Origin: an uncultured Pseudomonadota bacterium
GTDB lineage: Bacteria > Myxococcota_A > UBA796 > JAFGLY01
NCBI GenBank assembly: GCA_937912125.1
Contig: CALDOK010000194.1
Coordinates: forward strand, 1 to 64,000
Direction: 5' to 3'
Length of the DNA stretch: 64,000 nt
This document shows, piece after piece, positions 48,084 to 56,761 of this stretch; position 1 is the first letter of the stretch; every line of letters begins with the position of its first letter. Under the pieces are notes generated by a model, which made no database searches, had not been told where the DNA came from, and worked only from the letters and a program-made list of their open reading frames with translations. The translations under genes were made by a program, and so were the position numbers.

Positions 48084-48917
48084 ATGTTCCCACGCATCGC
48101 CGCCGGTCTGATCGGCGTGGCTGTCTTGGTCCCCTCGCTGATCTGGGGTGGGATCCTCACCGTGGACCTCTTCGTCTGGGCCGCGCTCGGCGTGGGGCTG
48201 TTCGAGTACGGCCGCATGGCCTTTCCCAAGGAGCCGGTGCTTCGCGCGGCGGTGGCCGCGGGCGGCGCGCTCGTCTACGCATCTCTGGTCTACCTGCAGC
48301 TGGTCGCGGTTGGGCCCCTGCTCATCGCGCTCACCCTGGGTGCCTTCCTGCTGGTCATGGCCGTCACTCCGAGCATGGAGGGTGCCGCCGACCGCGTGGG
48401 TCGTCTCCTGCTCGGCATGCTCTACGTGGGCGGGCTGATGGCGTTCATCCCCCTGGTGCGTCGACTGGACGACGGCGTCGGGTGGATCTTCGTGCTGCTG
48501 GCCGCCAGCTGGTTGGGCGACACCGGGGCCTACTTCGCGGGTCGCGCCCTGGGCAAGCACAAGCTGGCCCCAAGCCTCAGCCCCAAGAAGACCTGGGAGG
48601 GTGCCATCGGCGGCTTCTTCACCAGCATGGGCGGCGCGGTGTTGTTCGGCTGGCTCTTCGGTGTGGACGCATCATGGGTCATCCTGGCCGTCTTGGGTGG
48701 GGTGCTCGACGCCTTCGGGGTGCTGGGCGACCTGGCCGAGTCCATGCTCAAGCGCGCCTTCGGCGTCAAGGACTCGGGCGGCATCCTCCCGGGCCACGGC
48801 GGCATCCTGGACCGAGTGGACTCCGTGTTGTTCGCGGCCCCGGTGCTGTACCTGGCGGTGCTTCTGCTCGTGCAGAATGGGCTGCAGCCCATTGTCTCCG
48901 CGGCGATTGGGAACTAG
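48084..48917 (+). CDS. cdsA: Phosphatidate cytidylyltransferase
   Basis: A 277-residue polytopic inner-membrane enzyme making CDP-diacylglycerol from phosphatidate and CTP. The first two-thirds holds several hydrophobic helices. The C-terminal half has the signature WLGDTGAYFAGRALGKHKLAPSLSPKKTWEG (spanning about 150-180) and FGVLGDLAESMLKRAFGVKDSG with the catalytic Asp residues. The start at ATG 48084 overlaps the end of uppS closely. In many bacteria dxr follows cdsA; here rseP follows directly. Confidence 0.96.
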   Translation: MFPRIAAGLIGVAVLVPSLIWGGILTVDLFVWAALGVGLFEYGRMAFPKEPVLRAAVAAGGALVYASLVYLQLVAVGPLLIALTLGAFLLVMAVTPSMEGAADRVGRLLLGMLYVGGLMAFIPLVRRLDDGVGWIFVLLAASWLGDTGAYFAGRALGKHKLAPSLSPKKTWEGAIGGFFTSMGGAVLFGWLFGVDASWVILAVLGGVLDAFGVLGDLAESMLKRAFGVKDSGGILPGHGGILDRVDSVLFAAPVLYLAVLLLVQNGLQPIVSAAIGN

Positions 48918-48926
48918 CCCTCATCC

Positions 48927-50663
48927 ATGGCGACACCCCTCACCATTTTTTTTGGCTTCATCGCGCTGGGGCTGTTGATCTTCGTACACGAGACCGGCCA
49001 CTTCCTGGTGGCCAAGTTCTTCGGCGTACGGGTCATCACCTACAGCTTCGGCTTCGGCCATCGGCTCTTCGGTGTGCGCCATCGCGGCACGGACTACCGC
49101 GTCTCCATGATCCCCTTCGGGGGCTATGTGCGCATGTGGGGCGCCGACCCGTTCGAGGTCGACGAGGCCGAGGCGGAGGCCGAAGCCGAGCGCTCGGTGG
49201 CCGATGAGCTCGACCCCGCGCGTCCCCCTCGGCGGGGCGAGTGGGCCTTGCAAGACGTCTCCGTGTGGAAGCGGCTGCTCATCTACGTTGCGGGCCCCGC
49301 CGCCAACCTGGTGGTGCCGTTCTTCGTCTTCATGGTGCTCTTCATGGCGGGCGAGCCTCAGCTGGCCTCGGTGGTGGGCACAGTGGTGGGCGACAGCCCC
49401 GCGGCGCTGGCGGGTGTCCTGCCGGGCGACCGGGTGGTCGAGGTGGCCGGCCAGCCCGTCACCACCTGGGAAGAGATGGCCGAGCACTGGGAGCTGGCCG
49501 CCGCAGCCGGGAATTCAGTGGATCTGGTGGTCGAGCGCGGCGGTGTCCAGCTGGACTTCTCGCTGCCCAGGCCCGCCGAAGGCCTGACCACGGGCAGCGT
49601 CTACGACTTCGGCCTGCGGCTGGACGTGCCATCGGCGCATGTGGGCGTGGTCCACACCCTCTCCCCCGCTGGCCTCGCAGGCATCGCCACCGGCGATCTG
49701 CTGGTCTCGGTGGGGGGCGAAGAGGTCGAGACCTGGCCGCAGGTGCGACGCCGGCTGGCAAAGGCAGGACAGCGGGTCGAGATCGCCTGGCTGCACGGTG
49801 AGGAGGCCCACAGCGCCACCATGGAGGCGAGCGATGCCTGGGTGCCCCCCGCGGTGCGGGCGCTGCTGTCCGACCCCGCCGTGGACCGCTGGGGTCTTCA
49901 GACGGCCACCCTGTTCGTCGGCGGTTTCTCCGAGGAGTCCGCCGCGCTCGAGGCCGGCGTGGTCCAGGGCGGCTACCTGCTGGCCATCGACGGCAAGCGG
50001 GTGAACAGCTGGTTCGAGGTACTCCGTGCCGTCGCGGTCACGATGGTCGAGGACGGCGAGGAACGCCGGGCCACCGAGGTGACGGTCACGGTGCTGCAGG
50101 GCGATGGCGCCTTCGAGCTGCCCATGTTGCCTGCGGTGCAGCGGGTCACCGACGCGCGGGGCCGCTACTACTGGCGCCCGCTCATCGGTGTGGCCAGCCT
50201 GGGTGGCTGGGCCGAGAGCCCCAAGGTCAGGGTGTACTACTCGTTCCCACGGGCGGCCGCGCGGGCGGGGCGCGACTCGGTGCTCCTGGTTCGCTACACC
50301 CTCGAGCAGCTCTCGCTGATGGCCACGGGCGAGGCCTCCATGAAGGACAGCCTGGGGGGGCCCGTGGAGATCGTCCGCCAGACTACCGAGGCCGCCAAGT
50401 CGGGCTGGATGTCATTCTCGCGCTTGCTGGGCATGATCTCCATCTCCGTGGGGATCTTCAACCTGCTGCCTGTGCCGGTGCTCGACGGCGGCCACATGCT
50501 CTTCTACGGTCTCGAGGCCATCCGCGGCCGGCCGGTCTCGCCCCTGTTCCGGGAGCGGGCCCAGATCGTAGGCGTGATGCTGCTGGTGGCGCTGATGATC
50601 TTCGTCCTGTACCAGGACCTCCTGCGCCTGCCCTTCGGCAGCCTCTTCGGGGGGGGCGAGTGA
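48927..50663 (+). CDS. rseP: RIP zinc metalloprotease RseP with multiple PDZ-like domains
   Basis: A 578-residue site-2 protease that cleaves substrates within the inner membrane (anti-sigma factors, leftover signal peptides). The zinc motif HETGH is at residues 21-25 in the first helix. The second metal-site motif LPVPVLDGGH is near residue 515. Between them are at least two PDZ domains (about 150-215 and 225-300) and an additional PDZ-like segment (about 330-400), making it longer than the 450-residue E. coli protein. An acidic insert (EAEAEAEAERS) sits near residue 85. It follows cdsA and overlaps tsaB. Confidence 0.95.
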   Translation: MATPLTIFFGFIALGLLIFVHETGHFLVAKFFGVRVITYSFGFGHRLFGVRHRGTDYRVSMIPFGGYVRMWGADPFEVDEAEAEAEAERSVADELDPARPPRRGEWALQDVSVWKRLLIYVAGPAANLVVPFFVFMVLFMAGEPQLASVVGTVVGDSPAALAGVLPGDRVVEVAGQPVTTWEEMAEHWELAAAAGNSVDLVVERGGVQLDFSLPRPAEGLTTGSVYDFGLRLDVPSAHVGVVHTLSPAGLAGIATGDLLVSVGGEEVETWPQVRRRLAKAGQRVEIAWLHGEEAHSATMEASDAWVPPAVRALLSDPAVDRWGLQTATLFVGGFSEESAALEAGVVQGGYLLAIDGKRVNSWFEVLRAVAVTMVEDGEERRATEVTVTVLQGDGAFELPMLPAVQRVTDARGRYYWRPLIGVASLGGWAESPKVRVYYSFPRAAARAGRDSVLLVRYTLEQLSLMATGEASMKDSLGGPVEIVRQTTEAAKSGWMSFSRLLGMISISVGIFNLLPVPVLDGGHMLFYGLEAIRGRPVSPLFRERAQIVGVMLLVALMIFVLYQDLLRLPFGSLFGGGE

Positions 50664-51346
50664 CGGCCGAGCCCCTGATCCTCGCGGTCGATACCGCGGG
50701 CCCGGTGGCTGGCCTGGCGCTGCTCCGGGGTGAGCAGCTCGAGGGCGCCTGGTGCGCCAGGGTCGTCCGGGGCGCCGAAGCGCGGCTGGCTCCGGCGGTG
50801 CAGGAGCTGCTCCAGGGCCGCCGGCCCGATGCCGTCGCGCTGGCCTCTGGGCCCGGCGCCTTCACGGGGCTTCGGGTTGGGGTGGCCACAGCGCTGGGCT
50901 TGGCCTCCGCATGGGGCTGCCCTGTGGTTCCCGTCTCGTCCTTGCTGGCGCGGGCGGCGCTGTCGCCTGGCCAGCCCCTGGTCCTGGCGCTGCTGGATGC
51001 GCGCAAGGGGCGCTTCTACGGCGGTCTGTTCGACACCCGCAGCCTCGTCCCCGCGCCGGTCGGTCCCGAGCGGGATCTGCCACTGGCCGAGCTCCTGCCG
51101 TCCCAGCTCTGCATCGCCGTGGGGGAGGGGGCCGCGGTGAGCCGCGCCCAGCTGCTCGCCGCAGGCCACGGCCTCGCGATGCAGCCCGATGCCAACCCCG
51201 CGCCGGCCCTCGCGCGCCTTGGTGCCCACTTCCTGGCCCAGGGCCAGGGGCTGCCCGCCCACGCGGTGGCTGTCCGCTACCTGCGTCCACCCGACGCCGT
51301 GCCGCCCGCAGATGTGGTCGCGGCAGCCGCCGATCGTGGTGCATAG
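50660..51346 (+). CDS. tsaB: tRNA threonylcarbamoyladenosine biosynthesis protein TsaB
   Basis: A 228-residue ASKHA-fold protein that pairs with TsaD in t6A37 synthesis. GTG 50660 overlaps the rseP stop (GTGA). Typical elements: LILAVDTAGPVAGLALL, VALASGPGAFTGLRVGVATALGLA and LLDARKGRFYGGLF. Its partner tsaE is at 14,670; tsaD and tsaC are outside the window. Confidence 0.94.
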   Translation: MTAEPLILAVDTAGPVAGLALLRGEQLEGAWCARVVRGAEARLAPAVQELLQGRRPDAVALASGPGAFTGLRVGVATALGLASAWGCPVVPVSSLLARAALSPGQPLVLALLDARKGRFYGGLFDTRSLVPAPVGPERDLPLAELLPSQLCIAVGEGAAVSRAQLLAAGHGLAMQPDANPAPALARLGAHFLAQGQGLPAHAVAVRYLRPPDAVPPADVVAAAADRGA

Positions 51347-51421
51347 TCACCCTCGCGCTCGCCCCTCGCGGGCCGTGCTATTCTCGTCCGAGACTACCCC
51401 AAGACACCCACCGGAGGACGG

Positions 51422-51652
51422 ATGAACGACGACGATCGCATCCTCATCGAGCGACTGGTTCCCACCAACGAAGAGCTGGAGGCGCTGGTCAAGGCTCACG
51501 AGGCCTTCGAGGGGCAGCTCGATGAGATGAGCAGTCGCCGCTACGTCACGGACGCCGAGCGGCTCGAGATCGCTCGCATCAAGAAGCAGAAGCTCCGCGG
51601 CAAGGACCGCATCCTCCAGATCCTGGCGGACCACCGCCGGGGCAACGGCTAG
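51422..51652 (+). CDS. DUF465 (YdcH-like) family small protein
   Basis: A 76-residue helical protein, with GGAGG 3-4 nt before the ATG. The pattern LVPTNEELEALVKAHEAFEGQLDEM followed by a basic LEIARIKKQKLRGKDRILQIL helix is that of DUF465/YdcH proteins, which form a helical hairpin. Their function is unknown. It stands between tsaB and the Asd-like gene. Confidence 0.85.
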   Translation: MNDDDRILIERLVPTNEELEALVKAHEAFEGQLDEMSSRRYVTDAERLEIARIKKQKLRGKDRILQILADHRRGNG

Positions 51653-51677
51653 CCTCAGGGCCAGCGCGAGTGTAACG

Positions 51678-52700
51678 ATGTCCGAACGGAAGCTACGCAT
51701 CGGCGTCACCGGCGCCACCGGAGCGGTGGGCCGCGAGATCGTCGCCATGCTTGGCCAGGTCGATCTGCCTGTCGGCGAGATCGTCCCCATGGCCTCCCCG
51801 GCCTGCACGGTCCACACCGTCGAGATCGGTGGAAAGAACGTCAGGATCGAGAACCTGAGCTCGGAGCTGGTCGCCAGCTGCGATGTGGTCTTCATGGCCG
51901 TGCCGCCCGAGGTGGCCGGTGAACCCGTGCGGGTCGCCATGGACGAGGGCATCCCGTTGGTGGATCTCAGCGGGACCGTCGGGCCTGCGCAGGGCGTGCC
52001 CCTGGTGGTGCCCTGCGCCAACCGCATCGATCTGCAGGGGTTCAGGGAACACCAGGCGGTGGCTTCCCCCCGGCCCGACGTGGTCGGGCTCGCCACCTTA
52101 CTGTCGCCCTTGATGGCTCAAGCGGGCGACCTTCGTTGCCGAGGCACCATCCTGCACAGCGCGGCTTCCGCGGGGCGCGCCGGCATCGAGGAGCTCTCGA
52201 ACCAGGTGGTCTCCCTGTTCAACAGCCGCACGCCCCAGCGCAAGGTCTTCGAGCGAGGGCTGGCCTTCGACCTCGAGCCCACGGTCGGGACCGTCAAGTC
52301 CAGTGGCTGGACGGATCACGAGCTGCGGTGCGGGCTTCAGGTCGCCGACGTGCTTGGCCTCGAGGCGGATCGTGTCGCCATCACCTCCGTGACCGGGCCC
52401 TGGTTCAACGGCATCTGCTTCGCGCTGCAGATCGAGACGGACGCGGGGCTGGACGCCGCCCAGGTCGAGGAGATCCTGGCCAAGTCGCCGAACATCCGCT
52501 CGAGCCTGTCTGGTGGAGAGTTCGAGACGCCGAGCCCGCGCTCCGCCGATGGGATCCCGGCCTTGTTGGTGGGCCGCGTTCGGAACGACCCCTCCGGGGG
52601 CATCATCCACCTGTGGGCGGCGGCCGATGAGCTGCGCTTCGGCGCGGCAGGCAACGCGCTCGCGCTGCTCACTGCGCTGCTCGAGGACGATCTGATCTGA
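51678..52700 (+). CDS. Aspartate-semialdehyde dehydrogenase-like protein lacking catalytic Cys (Usg-like)
   Basis: A 340-residue protein of the Asd fold. The N-terminal NAD(P)-binding domain has IGVTGATGAVGREIVAML, and later DVVFMAVPPEVAGE, VDLSGT and FNSRTPQRKVFERGLAFDLEP agree with the family. In true Asd enzymes the active-site Cys lies in a PNCST-type motif after the Rossmann domain. Here the equivalent place reads SPRPDVVGLATLLSPL, without Cys. The usual late Arg/His motif (RVPVxxGH) is also replaced by IPALLVGRVRND. This resembles E. coli Usg-type paralogues of unknown function. I do not expect Asd activity. Confidence 0.82.
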   Translation: MSERKLRIGVTGATGAVGREIVAMLGQVDLPVGEIVPMASPACTVHTVEIGGKNVRIENLSSELVASCDVVFMAVPPEVAGEPVRVAMDEGIPLVDLSGTVGPAQGVPLVVPCANRIDLQGFREHQAVASPRPDVVGLATLLSPLMAQAGDLRCRGTILHSAASAGRAGIEELSNQVVSLFNSRTPQRKVFERGLAFDLEPTVGTVKSSGWTDHELRCGLQVADVLGLEADRVAITSVTGPWFNGICFALQIETDAGLDAAQVEEILAKSPNIRSSLSGGEFETPSPRSADGIPALLVGRVRNDPSGGIIHLWAAADELRFGAAGNALALLTALLEDDLI

Positions 52701-52870
52701 CCTGACAGCTTGTCGGGGCCAGGGCCGCTCTGGCCGCTCCCTTGTCACGCTGTCAGGTGGTGCCTCCGAGGCTCCTTGATTCCGGTGCTCGGAGGGCTCG
52801 CACGACCCTGGCGTGGTTCTTGCAGACGCCAGGGTGCGGACTGGATAGTCATCGCCTGGAGGACCGCCTC

Positions 52871-55390
52871 ATGTGCACCATCGCAGCCATGGCTCGCAAC
52901 TTCACCGCTCTCGCGCTGCTGGTTGCGTTGGCCCCACCGGCCTCTGCCGAGCCCACGCGGGTCGCGTGGAGTGAGGAACAGGGCACCGGCATCACGGATC
53001 TCTCCATCTCCGACGACGGGCGCTGGGTAGCGTTCATCGAGGAGGGTTCGGACGAGCTGCGCTTCCTGGACACCCACAGCTGGGAGGTCGTGGACGCGAC
53101 GGCCGCCTGCGGCAACGGCAGTATCGGAGGCGTGGCTGTCAGCGGCCCAGACACGGACAACCTGTACAAGGTCTACGTGGGATGCTCGGACGGCACCCTG
53201 GTGGGCGGCACGCTGGACGACTCCGGTCTCGCCAGCATCGGGGAGGGCTCCAGCTCCAGCGCCGACACGGGGGACGACACCACCACCAGCAGCGGCGACT
53301 GGTCCACGCCCGTGACCCTCGACGGTGCCGGCGCGGTGCTCGCTGTCGAGACCGACGGCAGCTCCGTCTACGCCGTGGCCGAGGCCGACAGCGGCAACGA
53401 GCGCGTGCACAAGGTCGGGGTCGCTGACGCCACCGAGTCCACCAGCGGGTACCCGTCCACCTTCGGGCAGTCGGGCCTGGCGGATAGCTGGCTGGGCACG
53501 AGCTACCTGTTCATCTCCCACGGTAGCCAGAAGGTCAGCAAGGTCCAGCTCTCCACCGGCTCCATCTCGCTGTCCAACGAGAACATCAGCGCCGACATGG
53601 GCGACATGGACGCCGTCAACGACAACGCCGCCTTCCTGGCGGACGCGGACGGCGGCGTCATCCGGTTCAACCCCTCGGGGGGCACCAACTCCTTCGACAT
53701 CCTGTTGGATGACGTGGACGACGATCTGGTCAGCGTCCAGGCGCTGGTGATCGACGAGACCGAGAGCTTCCTGGCGGCCTACGACAGCCTGGGGACCAGC
53801 ACCGGTGAGGTGATCCTCTACTCCTTCCAGGCCAGCAACCTCAGCGTCGGTGACCAGGAGCTGCAGCGCTTCTCGGCCAGCCCCATCAACGAGATGGTGC
53901 GCCTGGATGGCTACGTGGTCGCCGGTGGTGAGACGGGTTCCCTGCAGGTCTTGACCGACCGCCCCTGGGTAGAGATCGAGGACATCGTCCCCGACGATCG
54001 GGTCATCTCCGGCCAGGAGGTCAACGTCTCCTTCACCTCGGACATGGCTGGCGACTGGGAGGTCTACCAGTCCTCGGCATCGACCGGGGACACGGATCTG
54101 TTGGCCAGCGGGGACTGCGAGGCCGGCGTCGCCGCCCTCGCGAGCTTCACCGTGGGCTCGAGCTTCGACGAGGGCGACAACGCCCTGTTCGTGCTGGTCA
54201 GCTCGGACGGCAAGACGGGCCATGATCGCGGCACCGTGAACGTGGACAACCCGCCGAGCAAGGTGAGCCTGAGCGCCGAGGGCGTGGGCTTCGGAGACAG
54301 CCAGATCACCGTGGCCTTCGACGGGATCGACGATGCCGATCTGGGCTCCTACGTCGTCTATGTGACGGTCACGGAGTTCGAACCATCCGACTGGCCCGAG
54401 GGCAGCTACGGCGGTCCGGACTTCGATGGCCCGGACGACCTGGACCTGCCCCTCGTGGTCACCGATGTCACGGCGGGCGAGGATGTCTCCCGCACCATCT
54501 CCCCCGTCACCAACGAAGTTACATACTATGTGGCTGTCCGCGCCATCGACGAGGGCGGCCAGGAGAGCGCCATGAGCAATGTCGTCAGCGTCACCCCCCA
54601 GCCCACCATCGGCGCGGCCGAGCTGGCCGGCGAGACCGGTGGATACTGCGGCACCCGCAGCGCTTGGGGCTTGGCGGCCCTCGGCCTGGCCGGGCTGTTG
54701 GCCCTCGGCAGGCGTCGCGGTGTCGGCGTCGCCGTGCTGTTGCTGGCGCTGGCGGCTCCCAGGGCCGATGCGGCGGTGGACGAAGACGAGCACCCGCGCG
54801 CCAACGCCAGCATCGAGCTGCGCTATGGGCCTTTCTTCCCCAGCAACACGGCCGTCACCAGCGTCTACGGATCCTCGGGCCACGGCGTGCTGTGGCTCGA
54901 AGGCGGCTTTCGTATCTCGCGCTTCGCAGAGCTCGACTTGGGGGCGGGGTTCTACCAAGAGCTCGGCACCAAGGTCAGCGTGACCGACTCGACCTACCAC
55001 TCCTCGGAACACACCATGATCACGGCCTGGCCCTTCACAGGGGCCCTCACCGTGCGACTGGACGTCCTGCACGAGCAGCTGCTCGTTCCCACCGCGCGCA
55101 TCGGCATGGACTACTGGCTCTGGAAGGAGAACTGGTACGTAAACCCCGACGTGGGCGGCGACAGCAGCATCAGCGGCGGCGAGCTGGGATGGCACTGGGG
55201 CATCGGCGCCAACGTGTTGCTGGATCGTTTCGACTCCAAGCATGCCTCGTGGCTGGCCACCAGCACGGGCATCGACGACACCTACCTGGTGGTGGACTGG
55301 CGCACCCAGAGCCTGGGGCAGTGGGGCGAAGACAGCTCGAGCATCCTGGATGGGTCCATGATCACCATCGGGCTCAAGCTGGACATGTAG
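52871..55390 (+). CDS. Exported beta-propeller/Ig-like protein with internal Myxo-CTERM-like segment and C-terminal barrel-like domain
   Basis: An 839-residue protein. ATG 52871 follows GGAGG at 8 nt and gives a signal peptide ending PPASA (residue 26). Residues about 30-400 look like a WD40/YncE-type propeller (ITDLSISDDGRWVAFIEE, VLAVETDGSSVYAVAEAD). Two fibronectin/Ig-like domains follow (about 405-580). Then comes a sorting-signal-like segment: GETGGYC with Cys593, a hydrophobic stretch, and RRR 614-616. A second hydrophobic segment ends in PRADA (about 617-634), resembling a signal peptide. The last 200 residues have amphipathic strands (IELRYGPFFPS, WLEGGFRISRFAELDLGAGFY) and end GLKLDM, like an outer-membrane barrel. 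The frame is continuous, so this is a fusion of two export modules. Confidence 0.78.
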   Translation: MCTIAAMARNFTALALLVALAPPASAEPTRVAWSEEQGTGITDLSISDDGRWVAFIEEGSDELRFLDTHSWEVVDATAACGNGSIGGVAVSGPDTDNLYKVYVGCSDGTLVGGTLDDSGLASIGEGSSSSADTGDDTTTSSGDWSTPVTLDGAGAVLAVETDGSSVYAVAEADSGNERVHKVGVADATESTSGYPSTFGQSGLADSWLGTSYLFISHGSQKVSKVQLSTGSISLSNENISADMGDMDAVNDNAAFLADADGGVIRFNPSGGTNSFDILLDDVDDDLVSVQALVIDETESFLAAYDSLGTSTGEVILYSFQASNLSVGDQELQRFSASPINEMVRLDGYVVAGGETGSLQVLTDRPWVEIEDIVPDDRVISGQEVNVSFTSDMAGDWEVYQSSASTGDTDLLASGDCEAGVAALASFTVGSSFDEGDNALFVLVSSDGKTGHDRGTVNVDNPPSKVSLSAEGVGFGDSQITVAFDGIDDADLGSYVVYVTVTEFEPSDWPEGSYGGPDFDGPDDLDLPLVVTDVTAGEDVSRTISPVTNEVTYYVAVRAIDEGGQESAMSNVVSVTPQPTIGAAELAGETGGYCGTRSAWGLAALGLAGLLALGRRRGVGVAVLLLALAAPRADAAVDEDEHPRANASIELRYGPFFPSNTAVTSVYGSSGHGVLWLEGGFRISRFAELDLGAGFYQELGTKVSVTDSTYHSSEHTMITAWPFTGALTVRLDVLHEQLLVPTARIGMDYWLWKENWYVNPDVGGDSSISGGELGWHWGIGANVLLDRFDSKHASWLATSTGIDDTYLVVDWRTQSLGQWGEDSSSILDGSMITIGLKLDM

Positions 55391-55407
55391 CGCGCGTCGC
55401 CTCGCCC

Positions 55408-56184
55408 ATGCCCAGCTACCGCCTGCTGCTCGAGTACGACGGCACGGGCTTCGTGGGCTGGCAACGGCAGTCCATCGGGGTGAGCATCCAGGGGCTGGTG
55501 GAGCAAGCCGTGGCCAGCGTCATGGGCCTGCCCAAGGTCTCCGTGATGGCCTCGGGTCGCACGGATGCCGGTGTCCACGCCCTGGGCCAGGTGGCCAGCT
55601 TCACCGTGCCGGTGGAGCGCGAACCGGGCTCCCTGCGCAGGGGCCTCAACGCGCAGCTGCCCTTGCAGGTGTGTTGCCAGGAAGCATCCTGGGTGCGCGA
55701 TGGCTTCGACGCTCGCAAGCACGCCTGCGCCAAGCGCTATCGCTACCGCATCATGGATGGCGACCGGCGCTCCGCCATCCGGCAGCGCTACCTGGCGTAC
55801 GAGCGCAGCACACTCGACGTCGCGGCGATGACGGAGGCGGGAGCCTTCTTGGTGGGCACCCACGACTTCACCAGCTTCCGCGCGGCGGGGTCCTCCGTGC
55901 CGACCTCCACCCGCACCCTGCACGAACTCAGCGTGGAGCGCAGGGAGGACGAGCTGTGGATCGAGGTCAAGGGCAGCGGCTTCCTGCGCCACATGGTGCG
56001 AATTCTGGTCGGCACGCTGCTCGAGGTCGGCCGCGGCCGCATGCTTCCACAGGAAGTGCAAGGGATTCTCTGCGCCCGTGACCGCACCCGAGCACCCAAG
56101 ACCGCCCCCGCGAAGGGACTGTGCTTGGTCGAGGTCGAGTACCAGGGCGCGGACCAGCCTGTGGTGCCGCGCGGCGTCGGCTAG
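55408..56184 (+). CDS. truA: tRNA pseudouridine synthase A
   Basis: A 258-residue enzyme forming pseudouridine at tRNA positions 38-40. The catalytic Asp53 is in SGRTDAGVHALGQ. YRLLLEYDGTGFVGWQRQ, HDFTSFRAAG and GSGFLRHMVRILVGTLLEVG are the other family motifs. It begins 17 nt after the surface-protein gene. Its stop TAG and that of the convergent FYDLN gene share the palindrome CTAG. Confidence 0.96.
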   Translation: MPSYRLLLEYDGTGFVGWQRQSIGVSIQGLVEQAVASVMGLPKVSVMASGRTDAGVHALGQVASFTVPVEREPGSLRRGLNAQLPLQVCCQEASWVRDGFDARKHACAKRYRYRIMDGDRRSAIRQRYLAYERSTLDVAAMTEAGAFLVGTHDFTSFRAAGSSVPTSTRTLHELSVERREDELWIEVKGSGFLRHMVRILVGTLLEVGRGRMLPQEVQGILCARDRTRAPKTAPAKGLCLVEVEYQGADQPVVPRGVG

Positions 56185-56516
56185 TCGAAGTCGTAGTCTT
56201 CGTCGTTGCTCTCTGAGGAGGTCTCCTCGGTGAGCTCGCCGAGCTCCTCGACGTCATCTTCTTCCTCGTCCTCTTCCGTCGTCTTGTCACGCTCGCTGCC
56301 GAGGCCGAACTGCGGCTCGTCTTCGTCCGGGGTGCGCTTGCGGGGACCCTCGGCCTTGATGCGAGCCATCGCGGCGCTGCGGGGATCACCGTCTTCGGAG
56401 ATGGCGGGAGTGCCGCAGCGCGGACAGCACGGTTCGGCCTTGCCGAGGTCGTAGTACTTGGTGCTGCAGGAGCTGCAGCAACGACGGATGCCGAGGTTTC
56501 GCTGGCCGGTACGCAT
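56181..56516 (-). CDS. FYDLN-acid family protein
   Basis: A 111-residue protein. ATG 56516 has GAGG 7 nt upstream. The N-terminus LGIRRCCSSCSTKYYDLGKAEPCCPRCGT is a zinc-ribbon-like segment with CxxC pairs (Cys14/Cys17 and Cys31/Cys34) around YYDLGK, the FYDLN motif of TIGR02300-type proteins. The rest is strongly acidic, with runs of Glu and Asp to the end. The family has no established function; a role in transcription or translation has been suspected because of its zinc ribbon. Confidence 0.85.
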   Translation of the reverse strand: MRTGQRNLGIRRCCSSCSTKYYDLGKAEPCCPRCGTPAISEDGDPRSAAMARIKAEGPRKRTPDEDEPQFGLGSERDKTTEEDEEEDDVEELGELTEETSSESNDEDYDFD

Positions 56517-56610
56517 GAGCACGCCTCGTATCGGGTAGGTGGACGTTCGAGAGGGCGGGCTGGCCCGCCGCTCTGAAGACAGCGCGTGGGTACGGCTGTG
56601 GACGGCGCGA

Positions 56611-56638
56611 ATCCTAGTCGAAACGTGGATGCAGTCAA
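56611..56638 (-). promoter_or_regulatory. Candidate promoter of the FYDLN gene
   Basis: On the minus strand TTGACT (56638-56633) is followed after 16 bases by TAGGAT (56616-56611). The matches are five and four of six to consensus. It would give a leader of about 85 nt. It lies in the 245-base region between divergent genes; no plus-strand promoter for the 56,762 gene is obvious. Confidence 0.45.
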
Positions 56639-56761
56639 GCCCCGAGGTGCATTTTCCGACCTCCAAGTGGCGGTGAGCGGAACCGGCACGGCTCCGCAGC
56701 GTCCTTTCTCCCTGGAGACACGCCGGGCACGGCCTGGAGTTAGAGGTGCCCAGGAGGAGCG

